The notes: a model not told the origin generated them from the letters alone. 64,000 nt of DNA from Bdellovibrio bacteriovorus (GCF_025558485.1 NZ_CP102930.1:1364001-1428000), one strand, 5' to 3'; positions 26,858 through 36,067 are shown, counted from the stretch's first letter. Made by a program: numbers and translations.

Positions 26858-26885
26858 TTGAGAAGCCTTTAAAGAGCTTTATAAT
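26858..26885 (+). promoter_or_regulatory. Sigma70 promoter of the 26922 SRPBCC gene
   Basis: TTGAGA, 16 bp, TATAAT, giving a transcription start near 26892. The inverted repeat AATTTC-N7-GAAATT immediately after the -10 (about 26883-26901) could be an operator. Confidence 0.65.
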
Positions 26886-26921
26886 TTCCACTGGTGAAAT
26901 TATTCAAGTTCGGAGGCTTTC

Positions 26922-27377
26922 ATGATTCCTAAGTTTGAAGTGACAACCATCATTCAAAAACCTGTCAGTGAAGTGTTTGATGCCGTTTACAATCCAAAAA
27001 AAATAAGCGGTTACTTTACCACGGCCGGAGCCTCTGCTCCCTTGGTTGAAGGCACGACCGTGCAGTGGGAATTTGCGGACTTTCCGGGGCCATTTCCGGT
27101 CGTTGTAAAACAAACCGTGCAGAATAAATTGCTGGTGATAGAATGGGAAGCCTCAGAGGGTGGCTACAACACTCAGACTGAATTTATCTTTGAAGAACTT
27201 AATCCTCGTGAAACCAAAGTTAAAATTTCAGAAACTGGCTGGAAAGAAACTGAAAAAGGCGTTATCAGTTCCTATCAGAACTGTCAGGGATGGGCGCAGA
27301 TGGCCAGTGCAATGAAAGCCTATTTGGAATACGGGATCAATCTGCGCACAGGTGCTTACAAGGCGCTGTATTCCTAA
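26922..27377 (+). CDS. SRPBCC/AHSA1 domain protein
   Basis: 151 aa, the full length of a single Bet v1-like domain of the activator-of-Hsp90-ATPase (AHSA1) group: KFEVTTIIQKPVSEVFDAVYNPKKISGYF at the N-terminus and the closing helix GWAQMASAMKAYLEYG. A hydrophobic ligand-binding cytoplasmic protein with unknown ligand. CGGAGG precedes the ATG. Unlike the partial SRPBCC gene at the left edge it stands alone under a near-consensus promoter. Confidence 0.88.
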   Translation: MIPKFEVTTIIQKPVSEVFDAVYNPKKISGYFTTAGASAPLVEGTTVQWEFADFPGPFPVVVKQTVQNKLLVIEWEASEGGYNTQTEFIFEELNPRETKVKISETGWKETEKGVISSYQNCQGWAQMASAMKAYLEYGINLRTGAYKALYS

Positions 27378-27419
27378 AAAGAGTTGAACATTTTCAGATC
27401 CAAATTCATTCTAGTCGGA

Positions 27420-28169
27420 ATGCTGAATAAATTTTTGCTGTTCTTTGCGGGTTCCATTCTGTTTTCGTTTCCGGCTTGGGCTGAAAAAGTTATTTTTGCC
27501 TCGTACGAGGACATCCCACCTAAAATCTACCGGGAAAAAGGCGTGCTGAAGGGAACTTACGTTGAGGTGATCCGTGAGGCCTGCAAAAGACTGAAAATTC
27601 AACCCGAGTTTGTAACCTTCCCCTGGGCGCGTGCGGTGGTGATGGCTCGCACTGGGAAGGTGGATGCTATCTTTCCGCCATTTGTGACCGAAGAGCGGAA
27701 AGAGTATCTGTATTTTTCCGAGCCCGTCAGTGAAACCCGCAATATGGTGTTTGCGCTGAAGAAAAGAAAAATTAAAGTGCAAAGTCTGGCTGATCTGAAG
27801 GGGCTGACCGTGGGGGTAAATAATCAGTATTCTTATGGGCGGGAGTTTGACAGCTATAAAAAGAACCTGCGACTGGATCATAGCAGCACGCAGGAAATGC
27901 TGATTCAAAAGCTGGGGCGTTCTGACGGTGTGAAACGGGTGGATGCCGTTGTGGCTTCTGAAGAGGCCTTTCGGTTTATGAGCAAGAGCCTGGGATACGG
28001 TGATATTTTTGAAGCCGTCTATGTGGTTTCAGAAAATCCGGCTTATGTGGCCTTTTCCAAAGCCAGGGACCCGGGACACAAAGAGCTGTCAGAACGCTTT
28101 GGCAAGACCTTGCAGCAGATGAAAAAAGAAGGTGTGATCCAGAGGATTTTTGATCATTACATGAAATAG
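27420..28169 (+). CDS. Periplasmic solute-binding protein, family 3
   Basis: 249 aa from ATG 27420 (TTG 27384 would add 12 residues and also keeps the signal peptide). The signal sequence ends at PAWA|E. The mature chain has the SBP_bac_3 pattern: FASYEDIPPKIY at the start, GTYVEVIREACKRLKIQPEFV, then LADLKGLTVGVNNQYSYG at the hinge domain. No ABC permease or ATPase is nearby, so it could be an orphan binding protein for amino acids, or feed a sensor; several such orphan proteins occur in predatory bacteria. It follows the SRPBCC gene by about 40 bp. Confidence 0.85.
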   Translation: MLNKFLLFFAGSILFSFPAWAEKVIFASYEDIPPKIYREKGVLKGTYVEVIREACKRLKIQPEFVTFPWARAVVMARTGKVDAIFPPFVTEERKEYLYFSEPVSETRNMVFALKKRKIKVQSLADLKGLTVGVNNQYSYGREFDSYKKNLRLDHSSTQEMLIQKLGRSDGVKRVDAVVASEEAFRFMSKSLGYGDIFEAVYVVSENPAYVAFSKARDPGHKELSERFGKTLQQMKKEGVIQRIFDHYMK

Positions 28170-28250
28170 AGATTTCGTGTCTCAGTCTGGGATATCGGAA
28201 AATCCAGCGAACAGTTTTTGCGAGGATCACTTCTATCGACCCGGGTTCCA

Positions 28251-28258
28251 GCCGATTA
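28251..28258 (+). promoter_or_regulatory. FliA-like -10 element before the RCC1 lipoprotein
   Basis: GCCGATTA, 7 of 8 matches to the FliA (sigma28) -10 consensus GCCGATAA, 7 nt before the ATG. I find no good -35 at the expected distance, so on its own this is weak. Confidence 0.3.
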
Positions 28259-28265
28259 GTAGAAT

Positions 28266-30761
28266 ATGAGAACGTTTTTTCGTATTCTGCTGCACTTGAG
28301 TTGGGGTTTGGCATTGGGGGCATGTTCCCTGGAAGCCTCATTTGAAAATTTAAATCAACTGCCGTCGCTTTCTAAGGATGAAAGTTTTTATGCCGATTAT
28401 CCTCCGGCTGAAATCTCATTTTTAAAATCTTCTGATGTGCAGGTGAAAAACGGACAGACTTCCAAGCAGGAATTTGTCGTGACCATGGCGGAGGCCAGTC
28501 CGACAAATATCTATGTTCGTTACACTTTGATTCCTGAGCTCAGCACCGCCCAGTATTCTGTTAATCACAGTCTTCAGGATGGCGTGGTGATGATTCCCGC
28601 CGGTCATACTCAAGGGAAAATTACTTATGATTATTACGGTTCTTCCAGCGGGTCCAAGATTTTGCAGGTGGCTTTGAAGGAAGTTATCGGCTATCCATCG
28701 TTCTTTAAACAACAAGTGACCCGTCGTTTTATTCTTGATCCGGTTTTGGATGAAACCTTTAGCAAAATCAGCCGAGGCAGTGATTTTTCCTGCGGTATTT
28801 CCACAGGCGGCGTTTTAAAATGCTGGGGTGAAAATGCCTCTTTGCAATTGGGTGCAGTGGGTCCGTCGAAAAGCAAACCCACAGTGGTGGATAGCGGCGT
28901 CCAGTATAAAGAGCTGGAACTGGGCACGACCTCGGGTTGTGCCATCACCACGGCGGGTATTGTGAAGTGTTGGGGTGGTGGCGCCGCATTGGCTGAAGTG
29001 GATGCCCCGACAACATATAAGAAAATTGCCCGCGGTACGTCTCATGCCTGTGGAATTACCACGACAGGTGTGTTGAAGTGCTGGGGAAAAAATGATTATG
29101 CGCAAATGGGAACAGGTAGCACCAGTCCTGCCGCCACCACCTTTGCACCGACAGAACTGGATGCCGGTGTTCTTTATAAAGACGTAACAGCTGGGGCTTA
29201 TCACAGTTGTGCAATCACCACTGATAATGATTTGAAATGCTGGGGAACAAACAGTTCCTTGCAAGCATTGGGTACGGGAGCTTCCCCGGTGGCCATTACA
29301 GTCGTGGATAGTGGTGTCGAATATCGTCAGGTTTCAGCGGGAAGCAGCCACACGTGTGCCATTACCATGGATGATAAACTGAAATGCTGGGGTTACAACG
29401 CCTCTGGACAAGTGGGCGATGGGCTGGGAGTTGGCAACAGTGCTGTAACGGTGATTGATGCGGCAGTTAGCTATTCATCCGTGAGTGCCGGTGGGGGACA
29501 CACCTGTGCGATCACCAAATCCGAAAGCCATTTGAAGTGCTGGGGTGGCGGTGACTATGGAGAACTGGGTACAAATTCAACGGCCAAAATGCTGGTGCCA
29601 ACCCTGGTGTCTGATGCCGGCTATGCGGCAGTTTCCGCAGGCGTTGTGGGTACGTGTGGTTTGCAAAGTTCCGGTGTGATGTTCTGCTGGGGGGAAAATA
29701 GCAGCGGACAAAATGGTGATGGCATGGCATCGCTAAGTTCTGTGCCCATTGTTGTTGATAGTGGTGAAAAGTATCAACTGATGGATGCCGGAATTCTTTA
29801 TCATGTCTGTGGTATCACAACGGCCGGAGTTTTGAAGTGCTGGGGCAATAACGGAAATGGCCAGGTGGGTGACAAGTCCACGGTGACGAAATCCTTCCCA
29901 GTGGAAGTCGATCGCGGTGTAAAATACAAAGCTGTGTCCCCTGGAAACTATCACACCTGCGGCATCACAGTGGATGGTATTTTAAAATGTTGGGGCGCCA
30001 ACGGCACCAGTAAACGTTTGGGGGATGGGGAAACCACTCATCGTTCCACACCAAAAGCTGTGAACAGCGCTGAAAAATTCCTGAAGGTCTCTGCCGGAAA
30101 TGACAGTTCATGTGCCTTGACGGATCAGAAGAAAATCATGTGCTGGGGACTGAACGACGTTGGGCAACTGGGGAATGGTACAACGGATACGGCGGGGTCT
30201 CCGCAGTTTGTGGATTCTACAGATTCATTCAAGGATATTGTGGTTTCGGGTGGGAAGGCCGCCTGCGCGTTGACTGAAGCCGGCGCATTGAAATGCTGGG
30301 GTGGGGTTGCGCACTTTGTGCCGGAGGATGTTGATGCGGGAACAGTCTATGTGTCGTTGAACCGCAGTGGGAATAATTTCTGTGGAAAAACCCAGGCAGG
30401 TGTCTATAACTGCTGGTCCAATGGATCTTATCCAACAAGCTTTACAGCTCAACCCGCGGACCCGGGTTTTGTTCATCAGGAATTTGGTGTGGGCTTTGGT
30501 CACAAGTGTGCCCTGACCAGCACACAGGATATTCGTTGCTGGGGTTCCGGTGCCGATGGACAACTGGGAAATGGAGCGCAGGTGACGCAGGCTTCTCCTG
30601 TGCCGGTGTCTTCATCAGACAAATATAGTGCTATTACGCTGGGTCGCTATCACACTTGTGGTATCACAGTGACAGGGGCCCTGCATTGCTGGGGTTCAGA
30701 TCGCTTGAATCAACTTGGAGCAGGGCGTTTGGTGAATGTTCCGTCTCCGGCAAGTCCGTAA
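28266..30761 (+). CDS. RCC1-repeat beta-propeller lipoprotein
   Basis: 831 aa. Lipobox LGAC gives a lipidated Cys at about residue 20, followed by SLEASFENL, a motif shared with two other lipoproteins here. A beta-sandwich-like region spans about residues 45-160. From about 165 to the end there are 14 RCC1-type repeats of about 45 residues, each ending in LKCWG or a variant (one is CWS), enough for two seven-bladed propellers. Nearly every repeat has a Cys about 10 residues before the CWG Cys (CGITTTGVLKCWG), so each blade could hold a disulfide, which suits an exported protein. Probably surface-exposed and protein- or glycan-binding. No Shine-Dalgarno is present; GCCGATTA ends 7 nt before the ATG. 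Confidence 0.9.
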   Translation: MRTFFRILLHLSWGLALGACSLEASFENLNQLPSLSKDESFYADYPPAEISFLKSSDVQVKNGQTSKQEFVVTMAEASPTNIYVRYTLIPELSTAQYSVNHSLQDGVVMIPAGHTQGKITYDYYGSSSGSKILQVALKEVIGYPSFFKQQVTRRFILDPVLDETFSKISRGSDFSCGISTGGVLKCWGENASLQLGAVGPSKSKPTVVDSGVQYKELELGTTSGCAITTAGIVKCWGGGAALAEVDAPTTYKKIARGTSHACGITTTGVLKCWGKNDYAQMGTGSTSPAATTFAPTELDAGVLYKDVTAGAYHSCAITTDNDLKCWGTNSSLQALGTGASPVAITVVDSGVEYRQVSAGSSHTCAITMDDKLKCWGYNASGQVGDGLGVGNSAVTVIDAAVSYSSVSAGGGHTCAITKSESHLKCWGGGDYGELGTNSTAKMLVPTLVSDAGYAAVSAGVVGTCGLQSSGVMFCWGENSSGQNGDGMASLSSVPIVVDSGEKYQLMDAGILYHVCGITTAGVLKCWGNNGNGQVGDKSTVTKSFPVEVDRGVKYKAVSPGNYHTCGITVDGILKCWGANGTSKRLGDGETTHRSTPKAVNSAEKFLKVSAGNDSSCALTDQKKIMCWGLNDVGQLGNGTTDTAGSPQFVDSTDSFKDIVVSGGKAACALTEAGALKCWGGVAHFVPEDVDAGTVYVSLNRSGNNFCGKTQAGVYNCWSNGSYPTSFTAQPADPGFVHQEFGVGFGHKCALTSTQDIRCWGSGADGQLGNGAQVTQASPVPVSSSDKYSAITLGRYHTCGITVTGALHCWGSDRLNQLGAGRLVNVPSPASP

Positions 30762-30856
30762 TGTGAGGACCCCCAAGGGTGGACATATTTTCATTCGTGT
30801 GATAGGGTGATTTTATGTTCAATTTTTCTCTTTATTCCGTCTCAGAGTAGTTTATT

Positions 30857-30896
30857 GGAAAGGCCCCGGCATTTTTCGCAGGCCTTTCCTGTTTGA
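30857..30896 (+). terminator. Terminator-like hairpin after the RCC1 lipoprotein gene
   Basis: Stem GGAAAGGCC / GGCCTTTCC around a 15-nt loop, followed by TGTTTG. The T tract is poor, so termination may be partial. Confidence 0.45.
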
Positions 30897-30944
30897 TGTT
30901 GTCGAACTCTCTTCAGAATAAATCCGAACAAAGAAAACAGAAAA

Positions 30945-31232
30945 ATGAAAAAGGAAATGCAGACAGAAGAATCCAGTCAGGTGGAAAACTGGGAGCGTTG
31001 GTGGCATGCACTGTCGATCTCAGACACGATTTTATCCCGGTCCACGGAAGATCCTTCTGTGGAGGAAATCTGCAATTATCTGGAAAGTATCGAAGTGGTT
31101 TTTGAAGATGGCTGCGATCCCGCAGATGATTTTAAGGCCTACGCCATCCGCGCACTTTGTCAGGCCGTGCGCCGGACTTTGGAAAATAGAAAAGAGTCCG
31201 TGATAAAAGCTGCGGGAATGCTTGAAGAGTGA
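30945..31232 (+). CDS. Small acidic helical protein
   Basis: 95 aa, acidic, predicted all-helical, with three Cys and several Trp near the N-terminus (VENWERWWHAL). No signal peptide and no recognised family. ATG 30945 has no clear Shine-Dalgarno; ATG 30957 is preceded at once by AAAGGAA and is an alternative. Coding status rests on its length, sensible composition and absence of any other gene in the interval. Confidence 0.5.
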   Translation: MKKEMQTEESSQVENWERWWHALSISDTILSRSTEDPSVEEICNYLESIEVVFEDGCDPADDFKAYAIRALCQAVRRTLENRKESVIKAAGMLEE

Positions 31233-31344
31233 TCGAAACTTTCAAGGGAACACGAAACCAAGGGCGTGTATTGCAGGCATTCCGGCGATTTTGATTTATC
31301 GACGGTCAGTGAGCTCTTAGCATTTTAGTACTAGGAGTTTTTCT

Positions 31345-32337
31345 ATGAAGGCATTTGCCGTTCTGTTGTCGATGTTGATTTCCATTCAGGTCTGGGCACG
31401 TTCATGGGAAAGGATTCAGATTCCCGGCGCTTACTGTGGCGACGGCAGTCAGTATTCGGTCTTTCTGGACCAGCGTCGTAAGGATAAAATCTTGATTGAA
31501 TTTATGGGAGGCGGGGCCTGCTGGTCGGAATCCACCTGTCATGGTCTGGACCGGAAAACATGGATCTATAAAATTCCGGCAATTCCTGCTTTCAGTTATT
31601 TGACGGCAGAATCAGCATCGCATTCATGGGTTGATCACACGGCTCTTTATTTTCCATACTGCACGGGGGATGTTTTCTCGGGCCGTCATGTGGCGCGATA
31701 TACAGAATACTCCTCCCGCCAGACGTGGCATGTCGGATACACCAACATTCTTAAATCTTTAAACTATCTTCGCGAACGCAGGATTTTGAACTTTGATGGT
31801 TTTGGCGACGTGACCCTGTGGGGAGCTTCTGCGGGAGCCATCGGTGCTTTGGTGCATTCGCATAATGTGGCGGCGGCTTTCCCGCGGGCCACACAAAAAA
31901 CTTTGCTGGCGGACAGCCCTGGCCTGCATTTTGGCGATGAGTTTTTTGATAAGTTTTCTTCGCAAATGCGCTCTGACTTTAAGCAGAGTTTTGCGGCGGT
32001 CGGTTTGATCTATCCCGAGCACAGTGGTTTTGTCGCGCCTTATTTCGGACCGGTCTTTGAACAATTGCAGGACTGGAAAGTCGGCGTTTTGCAAGCGACC
32101 AAGGATGTCGTGATGGCTGTGGTTTTTGGGGAGCTGTCCCCGCAAGAGCATGAAAGACGGGTACTTTCCGAGCGGGGAATCATCGAAGTTGCCAGACCCT
32201 ACAGCCATGTTCAGGTATGGGCACCGCGCTGTCTGATGCACACATTCCTTCTGGCACCTCCGACGGCCGGGATTGAAAACGAAGAGAACCTGTCGGCCCT
32301 TCGCTTTGCCGAGCAGATTTATAGAAGTCAGAAATAA
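31345..32337 (+). CDS. Secreted pectin acetylesterase/Notum-like hydrolase
   Basis: 330 aa with signal peptide (MKAFAVLLSMLISIQVWA). Family landmarks: YCGDGSQYSVFL, IEFMGGGACW (oxyanion region, about 51-60), YFPYCTGDVFSG near 102-112, and the nucleophile elbow GASAGA with Ser162. His residues near the C-terminus (LMHTFLL) could complete the triad. Enzymes of this alpha/beta-hydrolase family remove O-acetyl or O-acyl groups from polysaccharides (pectin acetylesterase) or proteins (Notum). In a predator, deacetylation of prey wall or capsule polymers is a plausible role but only inferred. AGGAG lies upstream of the ATG. Confidence 0.9.
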   Translation: MKAFAVLLSMLISIQVWARSWERIQIPGAYCGDGSQYSVFLDQRRKDKILIEFMGGGACWSESTCHGLDRKTWIYKIPAIPAFSYLTAESASHSWVDHTALYFPYCTGDVFSGRHVARYTEYSSRQTWHVGYTNILKSLNYLRERRILNFDGFGDVTLWGASAGAIGALVHSHNVAAAFPRATQKTLLADSPGLHFGDEFFDKFSSQMRSDFKQSFAAVGLIYPEHSGFVAPYFGPVFEQLQDWKVGVLQATKDVVMAVVFGELSPQEHERRVLSERGIIEVARPYSHVQVWAPRCLMHTFLLAPPTAGIENEENLSALRFAEQIYRSQK

Positions 32338-32340
32338 AAA

Positions 32341-32760
32341 CTATTTGGCTCCGGCCTTTTCTAAGATGGCCACGATTTCCTTGAATCCTTTTTTCTTGGC
32401 GTGAGTCAGGGCTGTCACCTTATCCCGATCCGGGATGTTCACGTTGGCTCCGGCATATAACAGAGGGCTGTCCTGAATCTGATCCTGAACATTGACGTCG
32501 GCCCCGGCTTCAATCAGAAGTCTGGCGATTTCAACATCGTTATTGCGAGTGGCAATCAGTAAAGCCGTTCGTCCGTGAGAATCCTTTTCGTCGATTTTGA
32601 TCTTCTGTTTTAACAGCGAACGCACTTTTGCAGAGTCGTGATTTTCAGTGGCTTCCAGCAGTTGCGTTTCCGGGGAGGATATCGACACAGGTTTCTCCTT
32701 GCTGTAAGAGATCGAGGTTATTAGCGGGGTGAGCAGAAGTATTAAGATGCGCTTTTTCAC
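32341..32760 (-). CDS. Exported ankyrin-repeat protein
   Basis: 139 aa with signal peptide MKKRILILLLTPLITSISYS. About three ankyrin repeats follow from residue 35 (DSHGRTALLIATRNNDVEIARLLIEAGADVNV is split over the second), the third being shortened. Ankyrin repeats mediate protein binding, here in the periplasm. The ATG overlaps the stop of the upstream transferase gene by 4 bp (ATGA), so the two are co-translated. It converges with the esterase gene at a 3-bp gap. Confidence 0.87.
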   Translation of the reverse strand: MKKRILILLLTPLITSISYSKEKPVSISSPETQLLEATENHDSAKVRSLLKQKIKIDEKDSHGRTALLIATRNNDVEIARLLIEAGADVNVQDQIQDSPLLYAGANVNIPDRDKVTALTHAKKKGFKEIVAILEKAGAK

Positions 32761-33539
32761 AGAGCCTCCGGTTTTTCAGGGACACCGAATTTTTCCATTT
32801 CTTTGATCACGGTTTTTGGCAGGACTGTGGCATTAGGCCCGACCGTGGCACGGCGACCGATCTCGACTCCGCCCAGAACTTTTGCGGCAAGGCCCACGGT
32901 GGCGCCGGCACCAACCTTTAAGTGATCAATAATAAGATAGCCTTTCATTCCATAATGGGCCATCAAATACGCTGATCCGCCGATTGTGACATAGTCCCCC
33001 AGTTGAATCAGCGCGGGGTCAGAGATATTGGAAGAGTTGATCATGCACGCTTTGCCAATTTTCATCCCCATGGCGCGGAAGAAAAAGATATTTAGCGGGG
33101 TGGGCGTGATAAAGTCCAGGACCGTGTAGCGCACCAGATAAGTCAAAGCGTTGTGATAGAACCAGGGGATGGATTCCAGCGAAAACCACGGACCGCGATA
33201 AGGTTTGATAAAGGGCAGGGCGGGGGCATTTAGCACCGGTACCACCACAATCAAAGTCAGGATAAAGGCGATAAAACCCCCGGCAAGGGAAAGCCCCAGA
33301 CACAGAGCTTGAATAATATCAGGGTAAGCTGTCATCTGCAGGGAAACCCAGCGGAAAAGATAAATTCCCGGCGCGAGTGAAACCCCAACGCAGATGATGT
33401 AGGCCAGAAGCACCGGGATTATAGCCACCAGATAGGCTATCTGACGAAACTTGCGCAGAAAACTTTCAAGGCTTCCGGAAGCTCCGGATTTGGCGGATCG
33501 CTCGGCATTGATATCCTGAATGTCCTGATGGTGTGTCAT
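32757..33539 (-). CDS. Membrane protein with left-handed beta-helix (hexapeptide) transferase domain
   Basis: 260 aa. Two or three transmembrane helices (about 35-60 and 75-105) are followed by a region resembling the hexapeptide-repeat end of NRPS-terminal or Pls/EpsL-type proteins (PLNIFFFRAMGMKIGKACMIN, LIQLGDYVTIGGSA, VGAGATVGLAAKVLGGVEIG, ATVGPNATVLP). Hexapeptide repeats fold as left-handed beta-helices and usually belong to acyl- or acetyltransferases acting on sugars or lipids at the membrane. The substrate is unknown. It is coupled with the ankyrin protein. Confidence 0.8.
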   Translation of the reverse strand: MTHHQDIQDINAERSAKSGASGSLESFLRKFRQIAYLVAIIPVLLAYIICVGVSLAPGIYLFRWVSLQMTAYPDIIQALCLGLSLAGGFIAFILTLIVVVPVLNAPALPFIKPYRGPWFSLESIPWFYHNALTYLVRYTVLDFITPTPLNIFFFRAMGMKIGKACMINSSNISDPALIQLGDYVTIGGSAYLMAHYGMKGYLIIDHLKVGAGATVGLAAKVLGGVEIGRRATVGPNATVLPKTVIKEMEKFGVPEKPEAL

Positions 33540-33740
33540 TCTTTTATAGTGAAATTTTGTGATGATTCCGTCACGTCTTTTTTATAACGATCGTATCGGG
33601 TCGTGATGTTCGCTGGTTTTTTCGAGACACAAAAGTTGACTTATGTATGATTACTTCTCTGTAAAAGTAAACAGAATGCTTTCGTTAAGTCATTCCCTCG
33701 GGTAAACAGCTTCCACTTCAATTTAAACGGGAAGATGATT

Positions 33741-34940
33741 ATGAAACTATTTGTTCTTACGTTTCTTGCGGTTTCAATTTGGGCGCAGAACAGTTCTGCA
33801 ATTTTTCTGGCGACAGATCCGGGCCAGCTTCGGGCCGGGGTTCCCACGGATGTATTCGTTGTCGGTGATGGAGATGATCATGGAGACCTGTTTTTACGGG
33901 CTGCCATTCTTGCTGCAAAAGTTTCCCGCGATCGTTTTCCGCAACGTCAAAGAGTCATCATCAGCGCAGTGAGTGATTTTTATTCTGATCAGCAGTTGCT
34001 AAGCAGTGCTGGTTTTAAGCTGCATATTGCAGACTCTTCCAAGCTGGATAAATCCCAGGTCTTGAAGGCTTTGAAATTTCCGCGTTCTGCACTGACGTCG
34101 CTTCAGTTTTTCGTTCACTCCAATCCACAGACGGGGATTGTTTTGCACAAACGGACGGGGCGTCTGGCTCAAACGGATTCAGAGTTTGCACAAATGGGCG
34201 GTTTTTTGGCCCGCAATGCGATTGTGATTTTCCACTCCTGCAATTCGGGATGGTTCCTGGCTCCAGCGGCAGCGAAGCTGTGGGGGCGTTCGGCTTTTGG
34301 CACGTTCACGGCGGATGACTTCCAAGAGCCGATGTCCGACGGTAAATGGTATTACCATGATGCGGGAAGATATCCGGAACATCTTTCCCGTATTGGCAAC
34401 ACCACGCGGATTCTTCGTCAAAACACGCGCTGTGGGTCCCATGAATGTCTGCGTTTAAAACCTGTGAACGGTGCTTATTCTGGAGTGATGGGCCGCTTTG
34501 CAAAGGGGCTGGGTTTTTACAAAGGCTTTGCCAGAACGGAAGCCGAGTTGCCGCAGGCGATGATTCACTATGCGCTGCTGATGCCATCGGTGACTCCGCT
34601 TTCTCTGCAGTCTTCACGGGCTGAAATTTTGACGGTGGTCAAAGACTGGATGTGTCCGTCAGATAAAAGTGGTTCACTGTTCGCGGCATGCAGCAAGGCC
34701 ATTGATAGCAGATCATTTGAAAGCAACTCCAGGTTGAATTTCTTTTCCGGAACTCCGGTGTCGTGTTCAACGTCCCAGTGCTATACGGTGGTGAAATGCA
34801 GTGGATTTAAGGCGGCCCTGGGAATGAAGTCATGTAAGACAGTCGATATTCAGGACAAGCCCTCGACGGTCTTTAGTGATCAGATGAAATTGATCATGAA
34901 GGGGATTCAGATGTTTGAAAAAGGACAGATTGCTTTGTAA
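33741..34940 (+). CDS. Exported protein with His/Cys pattern of clan CD peptidases (tentative)
   Basis: 399 aa from ATG 33741, which has CGGGAAG at 6 nt; ATG 33735 is too close to it. Signal peptide to about residue 20. A hydrophobic strand ending in FFVHSN (His126) and a second one ending in IVIFHSCNSGW (Cys167) occur 40 residues apart. In clan CD (caspase, gingipain, CHAT) the catalytic His and Cys sit at exactly such strand ends, with a CxxG or C-x-S-G sequence after the Cys. This is pattern inference; no full family match is claimed. A Cys-rich C-terminal part (about 310-365) follows. Unknown target. Confidence 0.72.
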   Translation: MKLFVLTFLAVSIWAQNSSAIFLATDPGQLRAGVPTDVFVVGDGDDHGDLFLRAAILAAKVSRDRFPQRQRVIISAVSDFYSDQQLLSSAGFKLHIADSSKLDKSQVLKALKFPRSALTSLQFFVHSNPQTGIVLHKRTGRLAQTDSEFAQMGGFLARNAIVIFHSCNSGWFLAPAAAKLWGRSAFGTFTADDFQEPMSDGKWYYHDAGRYPEHLSRIGNTTRILRQNTRCGSHECLRLKPVNGAYSGVMGRFAKGLGFYKGFARTEAELPQAMIHYALLMPSVTPLSLQSSRAEILTVVKDWMCPSDKSGSLFAACSKAIDSRSFESNSRLNFFSGTPVSCSTSQCYTVVKCSGFKAALGMKSCKTVDIQDKPSTVFSDQMKLIMKGIQMFEKGQIAL

Positions 34941-34949
34941 GGGGATAAA

Positions 34950-34979
34950 AAGGCTCAAGAGCAAGGGCCCTTGAGCCTT
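34950..34979 (-). terminator. Terminator of the beta-helix protein gene
   Basis: Stem AAGGCTCAAG / CTTGAGCCTT with a 10-nt loop. On the minus strand it is followed by TTTTTATCC, directly after the stop at 34985. It may also help to end the convergent gene at 34940. Confidence 0.8.
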
Positions 34980-34984
34980 CAGGT

Positions 34985-36067
34985 TTAATCTTCCTGAGTG
35001 CAAGGCGGGAAAGCGTAGCGACTTTTAGAAGTCACGTTCAGAATTGTTGGATCGTTAAGGGAGCCAACAGCATCGCTTTTATCCAGATGAATGGTTGTGT
35101 AAGAGCTGCTGCTTGGTTCAAGACTTCCGATCTTGTTTTGGCCCTGACTGTTTAGAAGGATAATGCTTCCAATATTGTCATTGGATGCTGCCTTATTTTT
35201 ATCAACAACATTACCCTGGAATTTCAGAATATAAGCAGCGTTCAAACCACCATTGCTGCGATCCGCGACATTATTCTGAACCACTGAATTTGCCATTTTG
35301 ACGAAGCCGTTATTGTCGATGGCGCCACCTTTTATTTCCGCATGATTTTGTGTCAGCTCAGAGTTGTAGATATTGGTGCAGCCGTAGTGTGGCTCAATGG
35401 CTCCTCCGTAAACAGCGTTGTTATTTGATAGCTGACTGTCATAGATTTTCAGGAAAGACCACATTGTGAAGATTGCGCCCCCGTTGTATTCGGCTTCATT
35501 ATTTTTGAAGACGGTGTTGCGCAGAACGATTTTTTGCGGAGCTGGATACATAGGTCCCTGAGCCGCAATGGCTCCGCCATTGGGAGCAGAATTTCCAATG
35601 AAGTCCACATCATGGATGTTCACTTGAACTTGCGAACCCCACACATAGAGCGCCCCACCGAAATCATTGTTCTCGCTGGGGCGGCCATTCTGGTTGGGAT
35701 CTTTGCGCGCTCTGACTCCGTTAACCAGATTCAAACCTGCAATTTCCACATTGATTTTGTCATGAGAGATTCGGAAAATGCGATCCAATCTTTGAGCATC
35801 CACTGTCGGACGATCCTGTGCAGGATTCATGACGTTGGACTGAATGGTCAGGGATTTATCGATCAGGATTTCATGAGTCAGCTTCAAGGTCTTAAGGCGA
35901 CTGTCGATCATCACCGTGTCACCGGACTGAGCTTTGGCAACGGTGTCGCGCAAAGAACCCGGAACATCGTCAGCACCGGTTTGCACATGCAGGACATTGG
36001 CAAAAGCCGTGGAGCTTAGAAGAGCCGTCAGTGAGGAAGCCAGAAGAAGTTGAGTGGATGTTTTCAT
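34985..36067 (-). CDS. Exported right-handed beta-helix protein, Pmp/CSLREA-like
   Basis: 360 aa from ATG 36067 (AAAGGTG upstream; the signal peptide MKTSTQLLLASSLTALLSSTAFA begins here). ADDVPGSLRDTVAKAQSGDTV at the mature N-terminus is the usual opening of parallel beta-helix adhesins. GGA(I/L) turns recur five times (FGGAL, NGGAI, NGGAI, YGGAI, KGGAI) with about 30-residue spacing, as in polymorphic membrane protein repeats. No autotransporter barrel or sorting domain is attached, so it is secreted or surface-bound by other means. It could bind or cleave polysaccharides or act as an adhesin. A structured region lies in its long 5' leader. Confidence 0.88.
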   Translation of the reverse strand: MKTSTQLLLASSLTALLSSTAFANVLHVQTGADDVPGSLRDTVAKAQSGDTVMIDSRLKTLKLTHEILIDKSLTIQSNVMNPAQDRPTVDAQRLDRIFRISHDKINVEIAGLNLVNGVRARKDPNQNGRPSENNDFGGALYVWGSQVQVNIHDVDFIGNSAPNGGAIAAQGPMYPAPQKIVLRNTVFKNNEAEYNGGAIFTMWSFLKIYDSQLSNNNAVYGGAIEPHYGCTNIYNSELTQNHAEIKGGAIDNNGFVKMANSVVQNNVADRSNGGLNAAYILKFQGNVVDKNKAASNDNIGSIILLNSQGQNKIGSLEPSSSSYTTIHLDKSDAVGSLNDPTILNVTSKSRYAFPPCTQED

